22,270 bases of DNA from Proteobacteria bacterium UBA5122 (lineage in GTDB: Bacteria > Pseudomonadota > Gammaproteobacteria > Tenderiales > Tenderiaceae), in contig DHYU01000031.1 of NCBI GenBank assembly GCA_002415485.1, forward strand, positions 297 through 22,566, given 5' to 3'. The number at the start of each line of letters is the position of its first letter. The stretch's first letter is position 1. Below the pieces are notes generated by a model. That model had not been told where the DNA came from and ran no database searches. It saw nothing but the letters and a program-made list of their open reading frames with translations. Made by a program: the position numbers and the translations under genes. Positions 7,736 through 15,001 of this stretch are shown piece by piece.

Positions 7736-9193
7736 ATGACCTGGTATCGCGCCAGTGATTGGCCTATAAAAACCAAGGTGTTTGTCTATACCTGCTTGGT
7801 CATGATGTTGTCGGTATGCTCCGTCACCTCACTGATCCTGTACCAAAGCTACCAAGCCATCTGGAATGACTTTGAAGTGCATGCCGATGCGCTGACATCT
7901 TTTGCTGCAAAGGATCTGGAGTTGCCGGTGATGATCGCACAACAAAGCGATATCAACCGTATCATAAACAGTGTGTTCTCGATTGAGAGCGCCCATATTC
8001 AACAAATTCGAGTACTGGACCCCAAGGCGTCTCAAATCGCCTTCATCAGCCGCGATAAAACCTCACCTGACATACTAGTGACCAAACAACAGTTATGGTC
8101 TGATTTGATCGAAGATGCACTGGCCGATCCGATAGAGATAGGCGACAACAACCGTCGTGAATATCTGGGGTACGTGGAGATCAGTTATGACCTCACCCCC
8201 ATCATGAAAAATATCGAGGCCATCCTGGTGCAAACACTGATCCTGGCAGCATTGGTCATCGCACTGGCCTGTGCCGCAGGTTATTTGTTTGCCAATGCCA
8301 TCACCAGGCCTCTCAGCCGATTACAAAAGGCCGCCTATGGCGTTGCCAAGGGTGATCTGTCGCGGCACATCACATGGACATCAGAAGATGAATTGGGTGA
8401 AGTGGTTCGCGCCTTCAATAACATGGTCGATTCACTCAATCGTGCTACTGAGGCACTGAAAAAGATCAATCGCAAGCTTAAACAAAGCAATGAGGATCTT
8501 GATCGATTTGCCTATGTAGTCTCTCACGATTTAGGTGCGCCGCTGCGTCGCATCGATGACTTTACGCGCATCCTGTCGCGCACCCTCGATGAAAAGATCG
8601 ACGACAAAGAGCGCAAGCTCATAGAACGCATTCGCCGTGCATCCGAATCGGGGCAAGAAATGATGAACGGCCTGCTGCAATTATCAAGGGTCAGCACTCG
8701 CGCCAAACCCTTTGAAAAAACCGACCTGACCCTGATCGCACACAAAATAGCCGAGGACTGCGAATTCACACTCAAACAACTCAACGGCCAGATCCATATC
8801 GACACACTGCCCTCCATCGATGCCGACCCGCTACAGATTACTCAGCTATTTCAAAATCTGATTGGTAATAGTCTCAAGTACCGCCGTGACGATATCCCAC
8901 CTGAGATATGGATCAGCAGCGAGACAATAGGCACGAACGTGACACTGTTGATCCGTGACAATGGCATCGGCTTTGAGCCAGAACAGGCTGAGATGATCTT
9001 TCAGGTATTTCAACGCCTGCACAAAGATCAATCGCGTTATGAAGGCAGCGGTGTCGGTCTGGCCATCTGCGAACGCATCGTCAGACGTATGCACGGCAGT
9101 ATCAGTGCCAGATCACAACCTGGCGTAGGAAGCACCTTCTCCATCACTCTGCCCCGCGTACAAGTCTCACTGGAGGACGTCACCCATGATTAA
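7736..9193 (+). CDS. Membrane sensor histidine kinase (periplasmic sensor, HAMP, HisKA, HATPase)
   Basis: Numbered from the upstream ATG at 7730, this kinase has membrane segments at about 16-38 and 165-188, enclosing a periplasmic domain of about 125 residues. HAMP follows (about 190-242), then a dimerisation and phosphotransfer domain with His266 in VVSHDLGAPLRRI, the form seen in phytochrome-like kinases. The ATP-binding domain has Asn380 (NLIGNSLKYRR), DNGIGF at 410-415 and GSGVGLAI at 439-446. All catalytic residues are present. The periplasmic domain recalls CHASE8-type sensors and ends in LGYVEISYDL, echoed by LGYVYVSVKK in the kinase at 17537-19099. It lies directly after the binding protein gene and overlaps the next gene by 8 bases. 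Candidate partners are the receivers at 1062, 4048 and 9186. Confidence 0.93.
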   Translation: MTWYRASDWPIKTKVFVYTCLVMMLSVCSVTSLILYQSYQAIWNDFEVHADALTSFAAKDLELPVMIAQQSDINRIINSVFSIESAHIQQIRVLDPKASQIAFISRDKTSPDILVTKQQLWSDLIEDALADPIEIGDNNRREYLGYVEISYDLTPIMKNIEAILVQTLILAALVIALACAAGYLFANAITRPLSRLQKAAYGVAKGDLSRHITWTSEDELGEVVRAFNNMVDSLNRATEALKKINRKLKQSNEDLDRFAYVVSHDLGAPLRRIDDFTRILSRTLDEKIDDKERKLIERIRRASESGQEMMNGLLQLSRVSTRAKPFEKTDLTLIAHKIAEDCEFTLKQLNGQIHIDTLPSIDADPLQITQLFQNLIGNSLKYRRDDIPPEIWISSETIGTNVTLLIRDNGIGFEPEQAEMIFQVFQRLHKDQSRYEGSGVGLAICERIVRRMHGSISARSQPGVGSTFSITLPRVQVSLEDVTHD

Positions 9194-10448
9194 CAAGGAA
9201 ACATTAAACGTCTTGTTGGTAGAAGATGTGGAAGACGACATGATCATTATCGAAGATCATCTCAGCCAGGCCGACTACCATCGCTATCACCTCACCTGGG
9301 TACAAGAAAAAGCCGAAGCCTTGGAGCAGATCAATCGTGAATGTTACGACGTGATCCTACTCGACCATGATCTGGTTGGCTACACCGGCATGCAGCTCCT
9401 CACCGAGGCTCGCCGCGCAGGAAATCGCAAGGCAATCATCTTTTTGAGCGGTTCAAAAAACCCACAGGTACGCAAGGACGCACTGACCCATGGCGCCTGC
9501 GGTTTCCTGATCAAGGGCGAGATCACCTCCGCCATACTTGAAATGAGCATTCTGTTTGCAATTGAACGCGCCGAACATCTGGCCAGCCTGGAAGTGATGG
9601 TGGATGAACGGACCCAGGAGCTACAACGTACCCTACATGCCATGAACAACGTGGTGGGCGAGTTAAAGGATACGCAGGATAAAATGGTAGAGCAGGAAAC
9701 CATGGCCAACCTCGGCAGCCTGGTCGCAGGGGTCGCCCATGAGATCAACACTCCAATTGGGGTCGGCGTCACGGCCGCATCCCATCTTTGGAATAAAACC
9801 GAAGAGATCCACGGTTTGGTTGAGCAAGGCAGTATCACGCGCAACGAACTTGATGAGTACCTGCGTATCGCCAGTGAATCGAGCACCATGATCCTGAGCA
9901 ACCTCAAGCGAGCAGCAGAACTGATTCGCAGTTTCAAACGCATCGCCGTCGATCAGGCCGGGCACCAACGGCGAGTCTTTAATCTATGCCAAACCCTCAA
10001 CGATGTTGTGATGAGTCTAAGCCCTCGCCTGAAAAAGACCCAACACCACATCGAACTGGACTGTCCAGACAACATCTCTCTCGACAGCCTGCCCGGTGTC
10101 TATAGTCAAGTTCTCACCAATCTTATCGACAACTCGTTGATCCATGGCTTTGCAGGGATCGAACAGGGGCATATCAATATTGAGGTTCGGCAACACAGTG
10201 AGCAGCTACACATCCACTACAGCGATGACGGCAACGGTATGCCAAAAGAAGTACAGGACAAGATCTTTGTGCCCTTCTTTACTACGCGTGGCAACAACGG
10301 TGGCTCAGGGCTTGGCGGCAGCATCATCTTTAACAGCATTGCCCAGTTGGGCGGCAAGATTGCTGTCACCAGCACCCCTGGAAAAGGCACGCAATTTGAC
10401 ATCCGCTTGCCATGCCACCTCCCCGACAAATCAGTGACAGCCAGATGA
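9186..10448 (+). CDS. Soluble response-regulator/histidine-kinase protein (REC-HisKA-HATPase)
   Basis: This 420-residue protein has a receiver at the N-terminus (about 8-125; Glu13-Asp14, phosphoacceptor Asp60, Lys110), then a coiled-coil linker (about 130-170) and a kinase core. The phosphorylatable histidine is His185 in GVAHEINTPIGVGV. Asn316 (NLIDNSLIHGF), DDGNGM at 347-352 and GGSGLGGS at 372-379 form the ATP site. There is no membrane segment. The order is the reverse of a usual hybrid kinase: phosphorylation of the receiver could control the kinase that follows it. GGAGG at 9172-9176, 9 bases before the ATG, supports the start, and the 8-base overlap with the upstream kinase suggests translational coupling. 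It may relay the upstream kinase's signal to the regulators at 1062 or 4048; that link is inferred. Confidence 0.92.
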   Translation: MINKETLNVLLVEDVEDDMIIIEDHLSQADYHRYHLTWVQEKAEALEQINRECYDVILLDHDLVGYTGMQLLTEARRAGNRKAIIFLSGSKNPQVRKDALTHGACGFLIKGEITSAILEMSILFAIERAEHLASLEVMVDERTQELQRTLHAMNNVVGELKDTQDKMVEQETMANLGSLVAGVAHEINTPIGVGVTAASHLWNKTEEIHGLVEQGSITRNELDEYLRIASESSTMILSNLKRAAELIRSFKRIAVDQAGHQRRVFNLCQTLNDVVMSLSPRLKKTQHHIELDCPDNISLDSLPGVYSQVLTNLIDNSLIHGFAGIEQGHINIEVRQHSEQLHIHYSDDGNGMPKEVQDKIFVPFFTTRGNNGGSGLGGSIIFNSIAQLGGKIAVTSTPGKGTQFDIRLPCHLPDKSVTAR

Positions 10449-10501
10449 GCCAGATGCTCCCCTTGAGAACCACATCCGAACGAGAATTCGTTTTATGATG
10501 T

Positions 10502-10507
10502 GATAAT
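10502..10507 (+). promoter_or_regulatory. Possible extended -10 element
   Basis: GATAAT is preceded by TG at the extended -10 position (TGTGATAAT). No good -35 box lies 16-18 bases upstream. It could start a transcript for the gene at 10554. Weak evidence. Confidence 0.25.
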
Positions 10508-10553
10508 CAGCTCAGCTAAAGAACCGGCGGTCATGACAGGAGGTCAACCCCCC

Positions 10554-11096
10554 ATGCGTTACATCCCGCTGCTTCTGGTATTACTCCCCCTTTACACAAA
10601 AGCGGAGTGCATACCCGTAGCAACCGTTTTCGATACGACCATCTGCGAATCAGATATCTTCCTGCCAAGCGCTAAACGTGTGAAATCACCCACAGAGACC
10701 GACCGCCATAAGCAATACCTTGCGTTACTACAACGGAAAATCTTCGACATCTCATACCGCCACCTATTGCATGAGACCGACTACACGCCTACCGAACGTG
10801 AAATTGATGCATTCCTCACCTTTCAAAACAATTACAAAAACGCTCAGCAGCAACGCAGCCAAGCCCTGATCAACACCATACAGACCCTGCTCACCAACAA
10901 CATCTATTCCGACAGAAACGAACAACGTCTGAAAAGCCCCCTAGAGGCCTTTCAAAAACGATTGGCCATGGAAATAGAACAGGTACAACTGGAAGAAAAT
11001 CTTCGCGTCGAGCTTGGGGACGCCGCTCATCAAGAGCTGGATAATCGTTTGCGCGCAGGTCAGATAAAAATGGCAACCATGGTGGTATCAGGCTGA
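10554..11096 (+). CDS. Secreted protein of unknown function, cut by an in-frame TGA
   Basis: The start at ATG 10554 is fixed by a perfect AGGAGGT (10538-10544) 9 bases upstream; an in-frame ATG at 10500 lacks one. The first 18 residues or so form a signal peptide ending near TKA|ECI. The rest is mostly predicted helix and charged, with ICESDIFLPS and a segment TPTEREIDAF that recalls the N-terminal region of SurA-like/periplasmic helical proteins. Translation ends after 180 residues at TGA 11094-11096. The same frame stays open for a further 105 codons, so the family's normal protein is almost certainly longer (see 11097-11414). The function is not known to me. It lies 105 bases after the kinase gene and may or may not belong to that operon. 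Confidence 0.6.
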   Translation: MRYIPLLLVLLPLYTKAECIPVATVFDTTICESDIFLPSAKRVKSPTETDRHKQYLALLQRKIFDISYRHLLHETDYTPTEREIDAFLTFQNNYKNAQQQRSQALINTIQTLLTNNIYSDRNEQRLKSPLEAFQKRLAMEIEQVQLEENLRVELGDAAHQELDNRLRAGQIKMATMVVSG

Positions 11097-11414
11097 AAAA
11101 GAAACAAGGCATTACACGACAAATATGGCGGGCGCGTCATCTTTCAACAGGCGGGCATCGAGCCTATAGATGCATACAAGGCGCTACTGAAAGATATACG
11201 CAACACAGGCAGGCTCAAGATTGAGGCGCCGGAATATGCCGAGGTATTTGCCCGATTCGAGAATTACTTATCAATGGGACACAATTATCTACCAGACAAT
11301 CAAGAGCATTTTGTACGCCCCTATTGGGAAGCTGATCTCAATAAAAATCACCAAAAACAGCTGGACGAATACAAACGCATCCCCATCGTAGCCCCTGCCC
11401 TCTCATCACGCTAG
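11097..11414 (+). pseudogene. Detached C-terminal part of the interrupted secreted protein
   Basis: Immediately after TGA 11094-11096 the same reading frame continues for 105 codons to TAG 11412-11414. It encodes a well-formed protein segment beginning KRNKALHDKYGGRVIFQQAG and continuing through FVRPYWEADL. From memory, related secreted proteins of unknown function carry a similar block, W-K-x-N-(K/R)-A-L-Y...YGGRVIFQQAGPEPLDAY. The TGA falls where that block has tryptophan, so a single TGG-to-TGA change explains the break. There is no frameshift and no good internal start with a ribosome-binding site. Options are a recent nonsense mutation, a sequencing or assembly error, or stop-codon readthrough. 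The remaining sequence shows no other decay, which points to a recent event. Confidence 0.65.
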
Positions 11415-11428
11415 GGAGGTACGGGGCA

Positions 11429-12304
11429 TCAGGATTTGTGCTGCCCCTCCCGCGCCGAGATCCACGCCGCGAGCAGGATACAGGCCCCACCGATCCACTC
11501 CACGGTCCTAACCACCTCATCGGTCAGAATCAGCGCCGACACGGCGCCGACGACGAGCTCGAATAACAGGATCACCGCCGAGCGGTGCACCGGCATATTG
11601 CTGACACCGTATTGCACGGCCAGAGTCACTACGACCAAACCGAACAGGCCAAACGCGATCGCGCCCATCCAGGCACCAGTGGTCACCTGGGGGATATCGG
11701 CATCGATAAACGCCAACCAACCGGCAGCCAGCACCACGGCACCCCACCAGGCAGCGGTCATCTTGCTGCCGATACTCAGGTCTTGCGCCTTGCGCACCAG
11801 CACATTCGACAGCGCAAAGGCAAAACCGGACGACAAGGCCAGCCAATCAGAGCGGGATTCCGGCCAGGGGAAACCGAACTTGGGCGACCACAACATCATC
11901 ACCGCGCCGCACATGGCGACAAGCAACACCGTCAATGAAGTGCGCGAGGGCCGTTCGCCGAGCAGGAAGTACGCGAGAATCACCGCCCACAGTGGCGATA
12001 GATAGAACAGCAGCAACACCCGCACCACGGTGCCATCGATCATGGCCAGGATGAAGGCCATATTGCACCAGCCGCTGGCAAATCCCAGCAGCACGGCCAC
12101 GGCCAGATTACGCTGTATCTCCTTCCAATGGCGCCAGGCCCACGGCAATGCGCAGATCAGCGCCGCGCCGTAGCCGATCAGCGTGGTCCACAGACCACCG
12201 AGCCCGACATCATCGAGCAGGCGTAACGGATACCAAAAAAGCCCCCACAGCGTGCCCGCCAATAGCAGGCTTAACACTGGCATCAGGGTCAAAAATCGTG
12301 TCAT
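11429..12304 (-). CDS. EamA/DMT-superfamily permease
   Basis: This inner-membrane protein has about ten hydrophobic segments in two repeats of the EamA type. Typical stretches are AGTLWGLFWYPLRLL near the start, VRVLLLFYLSPLWAVILAYFLLGERPS at the end of the first repeat, and SAVILLFELVVGAVSALIL in the second. Members export or import small metabolites such as amino acids; the substrate cannot be told here. The frame is open to 12418, but the extra N-terminal 38 residues are basic and non-hydrophobic, so the start is ATG 12304 (291 residues) or ATG 12310. Neither has a clear Shine-Dalgarno sequence. The gene faces the interrupted secreted protein gene, with 14 bases between their ends, and is divergent from dapC. 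G+C is visibly high, like the dap genes and unlike cassettes A and B. Confidence 0.88.
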   Translation of the reverse strand: MTRFLTLMPVLSLLLAGTLWGLFWYPLRLLDDVGLGGLWTTLIGYGAALICALPWAWRHWKEIQRNLAVAVLLGFASGWCNMAFILAMIDGTVVRVLLLFYLSPLWAVILAYFLLGERPSRTSLTVLLVAMCGAVMMLWSPKFGFPWPESRSDWLALSSGFAFALSNVLVRKAQDLSIGSKMTAAWWGAVVLAAGWLAFIDADIPQVTTGAWMGAIAFGLFGLVVVTLAVQYGVSNMPVHRSAVILLFELVVGAVSALILTDEVVRTVEWIGGACILLAAWISAREGQHKS

Positions 12305-12410
12305 CGGCATAGCGTGGTATACTCGCGCGCTTGATTGCGCCTTTATGGTTATCGGATCGCCAGCGAAAAACAAACAGCGTACACAACGCGGATTTTTCGC
12401 ACCGACACGG

Positions 12411-12436
12411 TTAATCAAGGTTTGCTCTTAATCAAG
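12411..12436. repeat. 9-base direct repeat in the permease/dapC intergenic region
   Basis: TTAATCAAG occurs at 12411-12419 and again at 12428-12436, 17 bases start to start. It lies in the 213-base divergent gap between the permease start (12304) and dapC (12518). It could be a pair of regulator half-sites; no family is recognised. Confidence 0.4.
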
Positions 12437-12517
12437 AATTGGTTTGGCGGCGGCGGATTATGTCATAGCCCCGCAGACGACGACAGTCAGCGAACAGACA
12501 CACAATCACAGCCACTT

Positions 12518-13714
12518 ATGAACAGCGATCTACAGAAACTACAACCCTATCCGTTTGAAAAACTTGCCGCATTGAAGGCCGGTGCCACACCGCCTGCCGA
12601 GCTGGCGCATATTGCGCTGTCTATTGGTGAGCCCAAACACCCTGCGCCGGACTTTGTGCGTGCTGCCTTGGCTGATAGCCTCGACGGCCTGTCGAACTAC
12701 CCGCTGACCAAGGGTAGCCTGGCCCTGCGCGAATCGATCTGCGCCTGGCTGTGCCGCCGATTCCAGCTCCCCAGCACCAGCCTGGATCCCGAACAACACG
12801 TATTGCCAGTCAACGGCACGCGCGAGGCACTGTTTGCCTTTGCCCAGGCGGTGATCAATCGCGCCGATCAACCGCTGGTGGTGATGCCGAATCCCTTTTA
12901 TCAGATCTATGAAGGCGCGGTGCTGCTGGCCGGTGCCGAGCCCTACATGCAGCCGACCCTGCCCGAAACCAACTACCTGCCGGATTTCGATGCCGTACCG
13001 GAGGCCGTCTGGCAACGCTGCCAACTGATTTACATCTGCACGCCCGGCAACCCCACCGGCGCAGTGATGGACCAGACAACACTGCAAAAACTGATTGCCT
13101 TGGCGGATCGCTACGATTTCATCATCGCCTCGGATGAATGTTATTCCGAGATCTACCCGGACGAAACCCACCCCCCGGTCGGCCTGTTGCAAGCCGCCGC
13201 CGCGATGGGGCGCGATGATTACCGCCGCTGCGTCGTATTTCACAGCCTGTCCAAACGCTCGAACCTACCCGGCATGCGCTCGGGGTTTGTCGCCGGCGAT
13301 GCCGCCGTGCTCAAAGACTTTTTACGTTACCGCACCTATCACGGCTGCGCGATGCCACCTTATCATCAGAGCGCCAGCGTGCTGGCGTGGAACGATGAAC
13401 AACACGTCATCGACAATCGCCAACGTTATCGCGAAAAATTTGAACAAGTATTGGCCATCCTCGGCGATTCGCTGGATGTGAAGCAACCCGATGCGGGCTT
13501 TTATCTATGGGCCCGCACGCCCATCGACGACACCGAGTTTGCCCGCCAGCTGTTTGCCGAACAAAATGTGACCGTGCTGCCCGGCAGCTATCTGTCACGC
13601 GAATGCAATGGCATCAATCCCGGCAGCGGTCATGTGCGCATGGCGCTGGTCGCGTCATTGGATGAATGTCTGCAAGCCGCGACGCGCATCCGCTCGCTGC
13701 TACACACCCTATAA
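12518..13714 (+). CDS. dapC: Succinyldiaminopimelate aminotransferase (DapC)
   Basis: This 398-residue PLP enzyme of the class I/II aminotransferase fold converts N-succinyl-2-amino-6-oxopimelate to N-succinyl-LL-diaminopimelate with glutamate, a step of the succinylase lysine/peptidoglycan pathway. The PLP lysine is Lys246 in SLSKRSNLPGMRSG; Asn178 (PGNPTG), Asp206 and Tyr209 (SDECYS) contact the cofactor, and Arg373 near the C-terminus fits the carboxylate-binding arginine. The beginning LQPYPFEKLAALKAG is characteristic of the DapC family. The frame is open upstream to 12335, but those 61 residues are not family-like, so ATG 12518 is chosen although no strong Shine-Dalgarno sequence precedes it. 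dapD follows 35 bases later, which supports the specific assignment over a general aminotransferase. Confidence 0.93.
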   Translation: MNSDLQKLQPYPFEKLAALKAGATPPAELAHIALSIGEPKHPAPDFVRAALADSLDGLSNYPLTKGSLALRESICAWLCRRFQLPSTSLDPEQHVLPVNGTREALFAFAQAVINRADQPLVVMPNPFYQIYEGAVLLAGAEPYMQPTLPETNYLPDFDAVPEAVWQRCQLIYICTPGNPTGAVMDQTTLQKLIALADRYDFIIASDECYSEIYPDETHPPVGLLQAAAAMGRDDYRRCVVFHSLSKRSNLPGMRSGFVAGDAAVLKDFLRYRTYHGCAMPPYHQSASVLAWNDEQHVIDNRQRYREKFEQVLAILGDSLDVKQPDAGFYLWARTPIDDTEFARQLFAEQNVTVLPGSYLSRECNGINPGSGHVRMALVASLDECLQAATRIRSLLHTL

Positions 13715-13715
13715 T
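13710..13715 (+). promoter_or_regulatory. Possible -10 element upstream of dapD
   Basis: A perfect TATAAT overlaps the dapC stop codon. The sequence 17 bases upstream does not resemble a -35 box. It may allow some separate transcription of dapD. Weak. Confidence 0.25.
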
Positions 13716-13749
13716 CCCTTTCACCCATTAGATACGGAGTAGTCCCATC

Positions 13750-14571
13750 ATGTCTGATTTGAAATCCATCATTGAAGAAGCCTTCGAACACCGCGCCGAC
13801 ATCACCCCGCGCACGGTCGACACCCATGTCAAAGAAGCCGTCATGGAAGCGATCAACCTGCTCGACAGCGGCAGTATGCGTGTTGCTGAAAAGAAAGACG
13901 GCACCTGGGTCGTCAACGAGTGGCTGAAAAAGGCCGTGTTGTTGTCGTTCCGCATCCAGGACAACTATTTCATGAAGGGTGGTTTTACCAACTACTTCGA
14001 CAAGGTCGAAGCCAAATACGCCGACTACAACGCGCGCGAATTCCGTGAGGCCGGTGTACGCGTTGTACCGCCAGCCACCGTGCGCAAAGGTGCCCACGTT
14101 GCCAGCGGCGTGGTGCTGATGCCGTCTTACGTCAACATCGGTGCCTATGTTGATAGCGGCACCATGGTCGACACCTGGGCGACCGTGGGTTCATGTGCAC
14201 AGATCGGCAAAAACGTGCATCTGTCGGGTGGCGTAGGCATCGGTGGTGTATTGGAGCCACTGCAGGCAGCACCGACCATCATCGAAGACAACTGCTTTAT
14301 CGGAGCGCGTTCAGAGGTCGTCGAAGGCGTGATCGTTGAAGAAGGCTCCGTGATCTCCATGGGCGTCTACATTGGTCAAAGCACACGCATCTTCAATCGC
14401 ATGACCGGTGAAATCACCTACGGCCGCATCCCAGCAGGCTCAGTGGTTGTGTCAGGCAACCTGCCGTCTAAAGACGGCAGCTACAGCCTCTACTGCGCGG
14501 TAATCGTCAAGCAAGTGGATGAGAAGACCCGCGGCAAGGTTGGTATCAACGAACTGCTGCGCGATATCTAA
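13750..14571 (+). CDS. dapD: 2,3,4,5-tetrahydropyridine-2,6-dicarboxylate N-succinyltransferase (DapD)
   Basis: This 273-residue protein matches the usual length and sequence of DapD, which transfers succinate from succinyl-CoA to tetrahydrodipicolinate, opening the succinylase branch. The N-terminal helical domain carries KKAVLLSFRIQDN. The central left-handed beta helix (about 95-225) shows hexapeptide repeats, including GAHVASGVVLMPSYVNIGAYVDSGTMVDTWATVGSCAQIG and NCFIGARSEVVEGVIVEEG. The C-terminus ends in KVGINELLRDI. Enzymes of this family are trimers in the cytoplasm. A GGAG motif lies about 11 bases before the ATG. It is the second gene of the dapC-dapD unit, which ends at the terminator at 14592-14627. 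Confidence 0.97.
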   Translation: MSDLKSIIEEAFEHRADITPRTVDTHVKEAVMEAINLLDSGSMRVAEKKDGTWVVNEWLKKAVLLSFRIQDNYFMKGGFTNYFDKVEAKYADYNAREFREAGVRVVPPATVRKGAHVASGVVLMPSYVNIGAYVDSGTMVDTWATVGSCAQIGKNVHLSGGVGIGGVLEPLQAAPTIIEDNCFIGARSEVVEGVIVEEGSVISMGVYIGQSTRIFNRMTGEITYGRIPAGSVVVSGNLPSKDGSYSLYCAVIVKQVDEKTRGKVGINELLRDI

Positions 14572-14591
14572 GTCACGCGCCTTGTCACGAC

Positions 14592-14627
14592 AAAGGTGTG
14601 CAGAGTAAAGCTTTGCACACCTTTTTT
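14592..14627 (+). terminator. Rho-independent terminator after dapD
   Basis: An 11-base perfect stem (AAAGGTGTGCA at 14592-14602 with TGCACACCTTT at 14614-14624) encloses an 11-base loop and runs into a T tract (14622-14627). It lies 20 bases after the dapD stop and ends the dapC-dapD transcript before yffB. Confidence 0.88.
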
Positions 14628-14647
14628 ATTCATTAGGAATAACGCAC

Positions 14648-14992
14648 ATGATCACAATCTACGGCATCAAGAATTGCGACACCATGAAGAAGGCCCTGAA
14701 GTGGCTGGGCGATGCGGGCGTCGCTTATGAATTTCACGACTTCAAGAAAGCTGGCGTTAACGAGGAACTACTACAGACCTGGTTGGCCCAGGTTGAATGG
14801 CAGACCTTGCTCAACCGCAGCGGCACCAGCTGGCGCAAGCTTCCGCAGCAGATCCGCGACCAGATGGATAAGAGTCTGGCGATTGCCACTGCGCTGGATA
14901 ATCCTAGCGTGATCAAACGCCCGCTGCTCGACATCAATGGCAAGATCCATATCGGCTTTAAAGCGGACGACTATCTGGCGCTGTTTTCGTAA
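14648..14992 (+). CDS. yffB: ArsC/Spx-family reductase-like protein (YffB type)
   Basis: This 114-residue thioredoxin-fold protein belongs to the ArsC/Spx superfamily, YffB branch. It has YGIKNCDTMKKA with a single active-site cysteine (Cys10), then LLNRSGTSWRKL and VIKRPLLD, all close to E. coli YffB. That length is normal. The biochemical role of YffB is not settled; the fold suggests a glutathione-dependent thiol reaction rather than arsenate reduction. In many gammaproteobacteria this gene directly precedes dapE; here about 5.3 kb of oppositely oriented signalling genes separates them. It sits just after the dapD terminator, so it needs its own promoter in or near the short gap, which was not identified. 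Its stop is only 9 bases from the convergent end of the next gene. Confidence 0.88.
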   Translation: MITIYGIKNCDTMKKALKWLGDAGVAYEFHDFKKAGVNEELLQTWLAQVEWQTLLNRSGTSWRKLPQQIRDQMDKSLAIATALDNPSVIKRPLLDINGKIHIGFKADDYLALFS

Positions 14993-15001
14993 GCGCCTGA
15001 G

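Noticed and set aside
10479..10492. AACGA/TCGTT hairpin with short T run after the receiver-kinase gene
   Set aside because: A 5-base AT-rich stem and a four-T run are too weak to call a terminator.
11094..11096. TGA read as tryptophan or selenocysteine
   Set aside because: Other genes here stop normally at TGA, and no selenocysteine insertion structure or known selenoprotein motif was recognised.
12318..12323. TATACT as a dapC promoter -10 box
   Set aside because: No acceptable -35 box at the right distance; it would also lie almost on the permease start codon.
12305..12418. N-terminal extension of the permease reading frame
   Set aside because: The added residues are basic and non-hydrophobic and have no ribosome-binding site; the normal membrane protein begins at 12304 or 12310.
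12335..12517. N-terminal extension of the dapC reading frame
   Set aside because: The 61 extra residues are unlike the DapC family, which begins with the LQPYPFEKL block just after ATG 12518.
14993..15001. Search for a terminator between the convergent yffB and GGDEF-EAL genes
   Set aside because: The 9-base gap has no inverted repeat or T tract.
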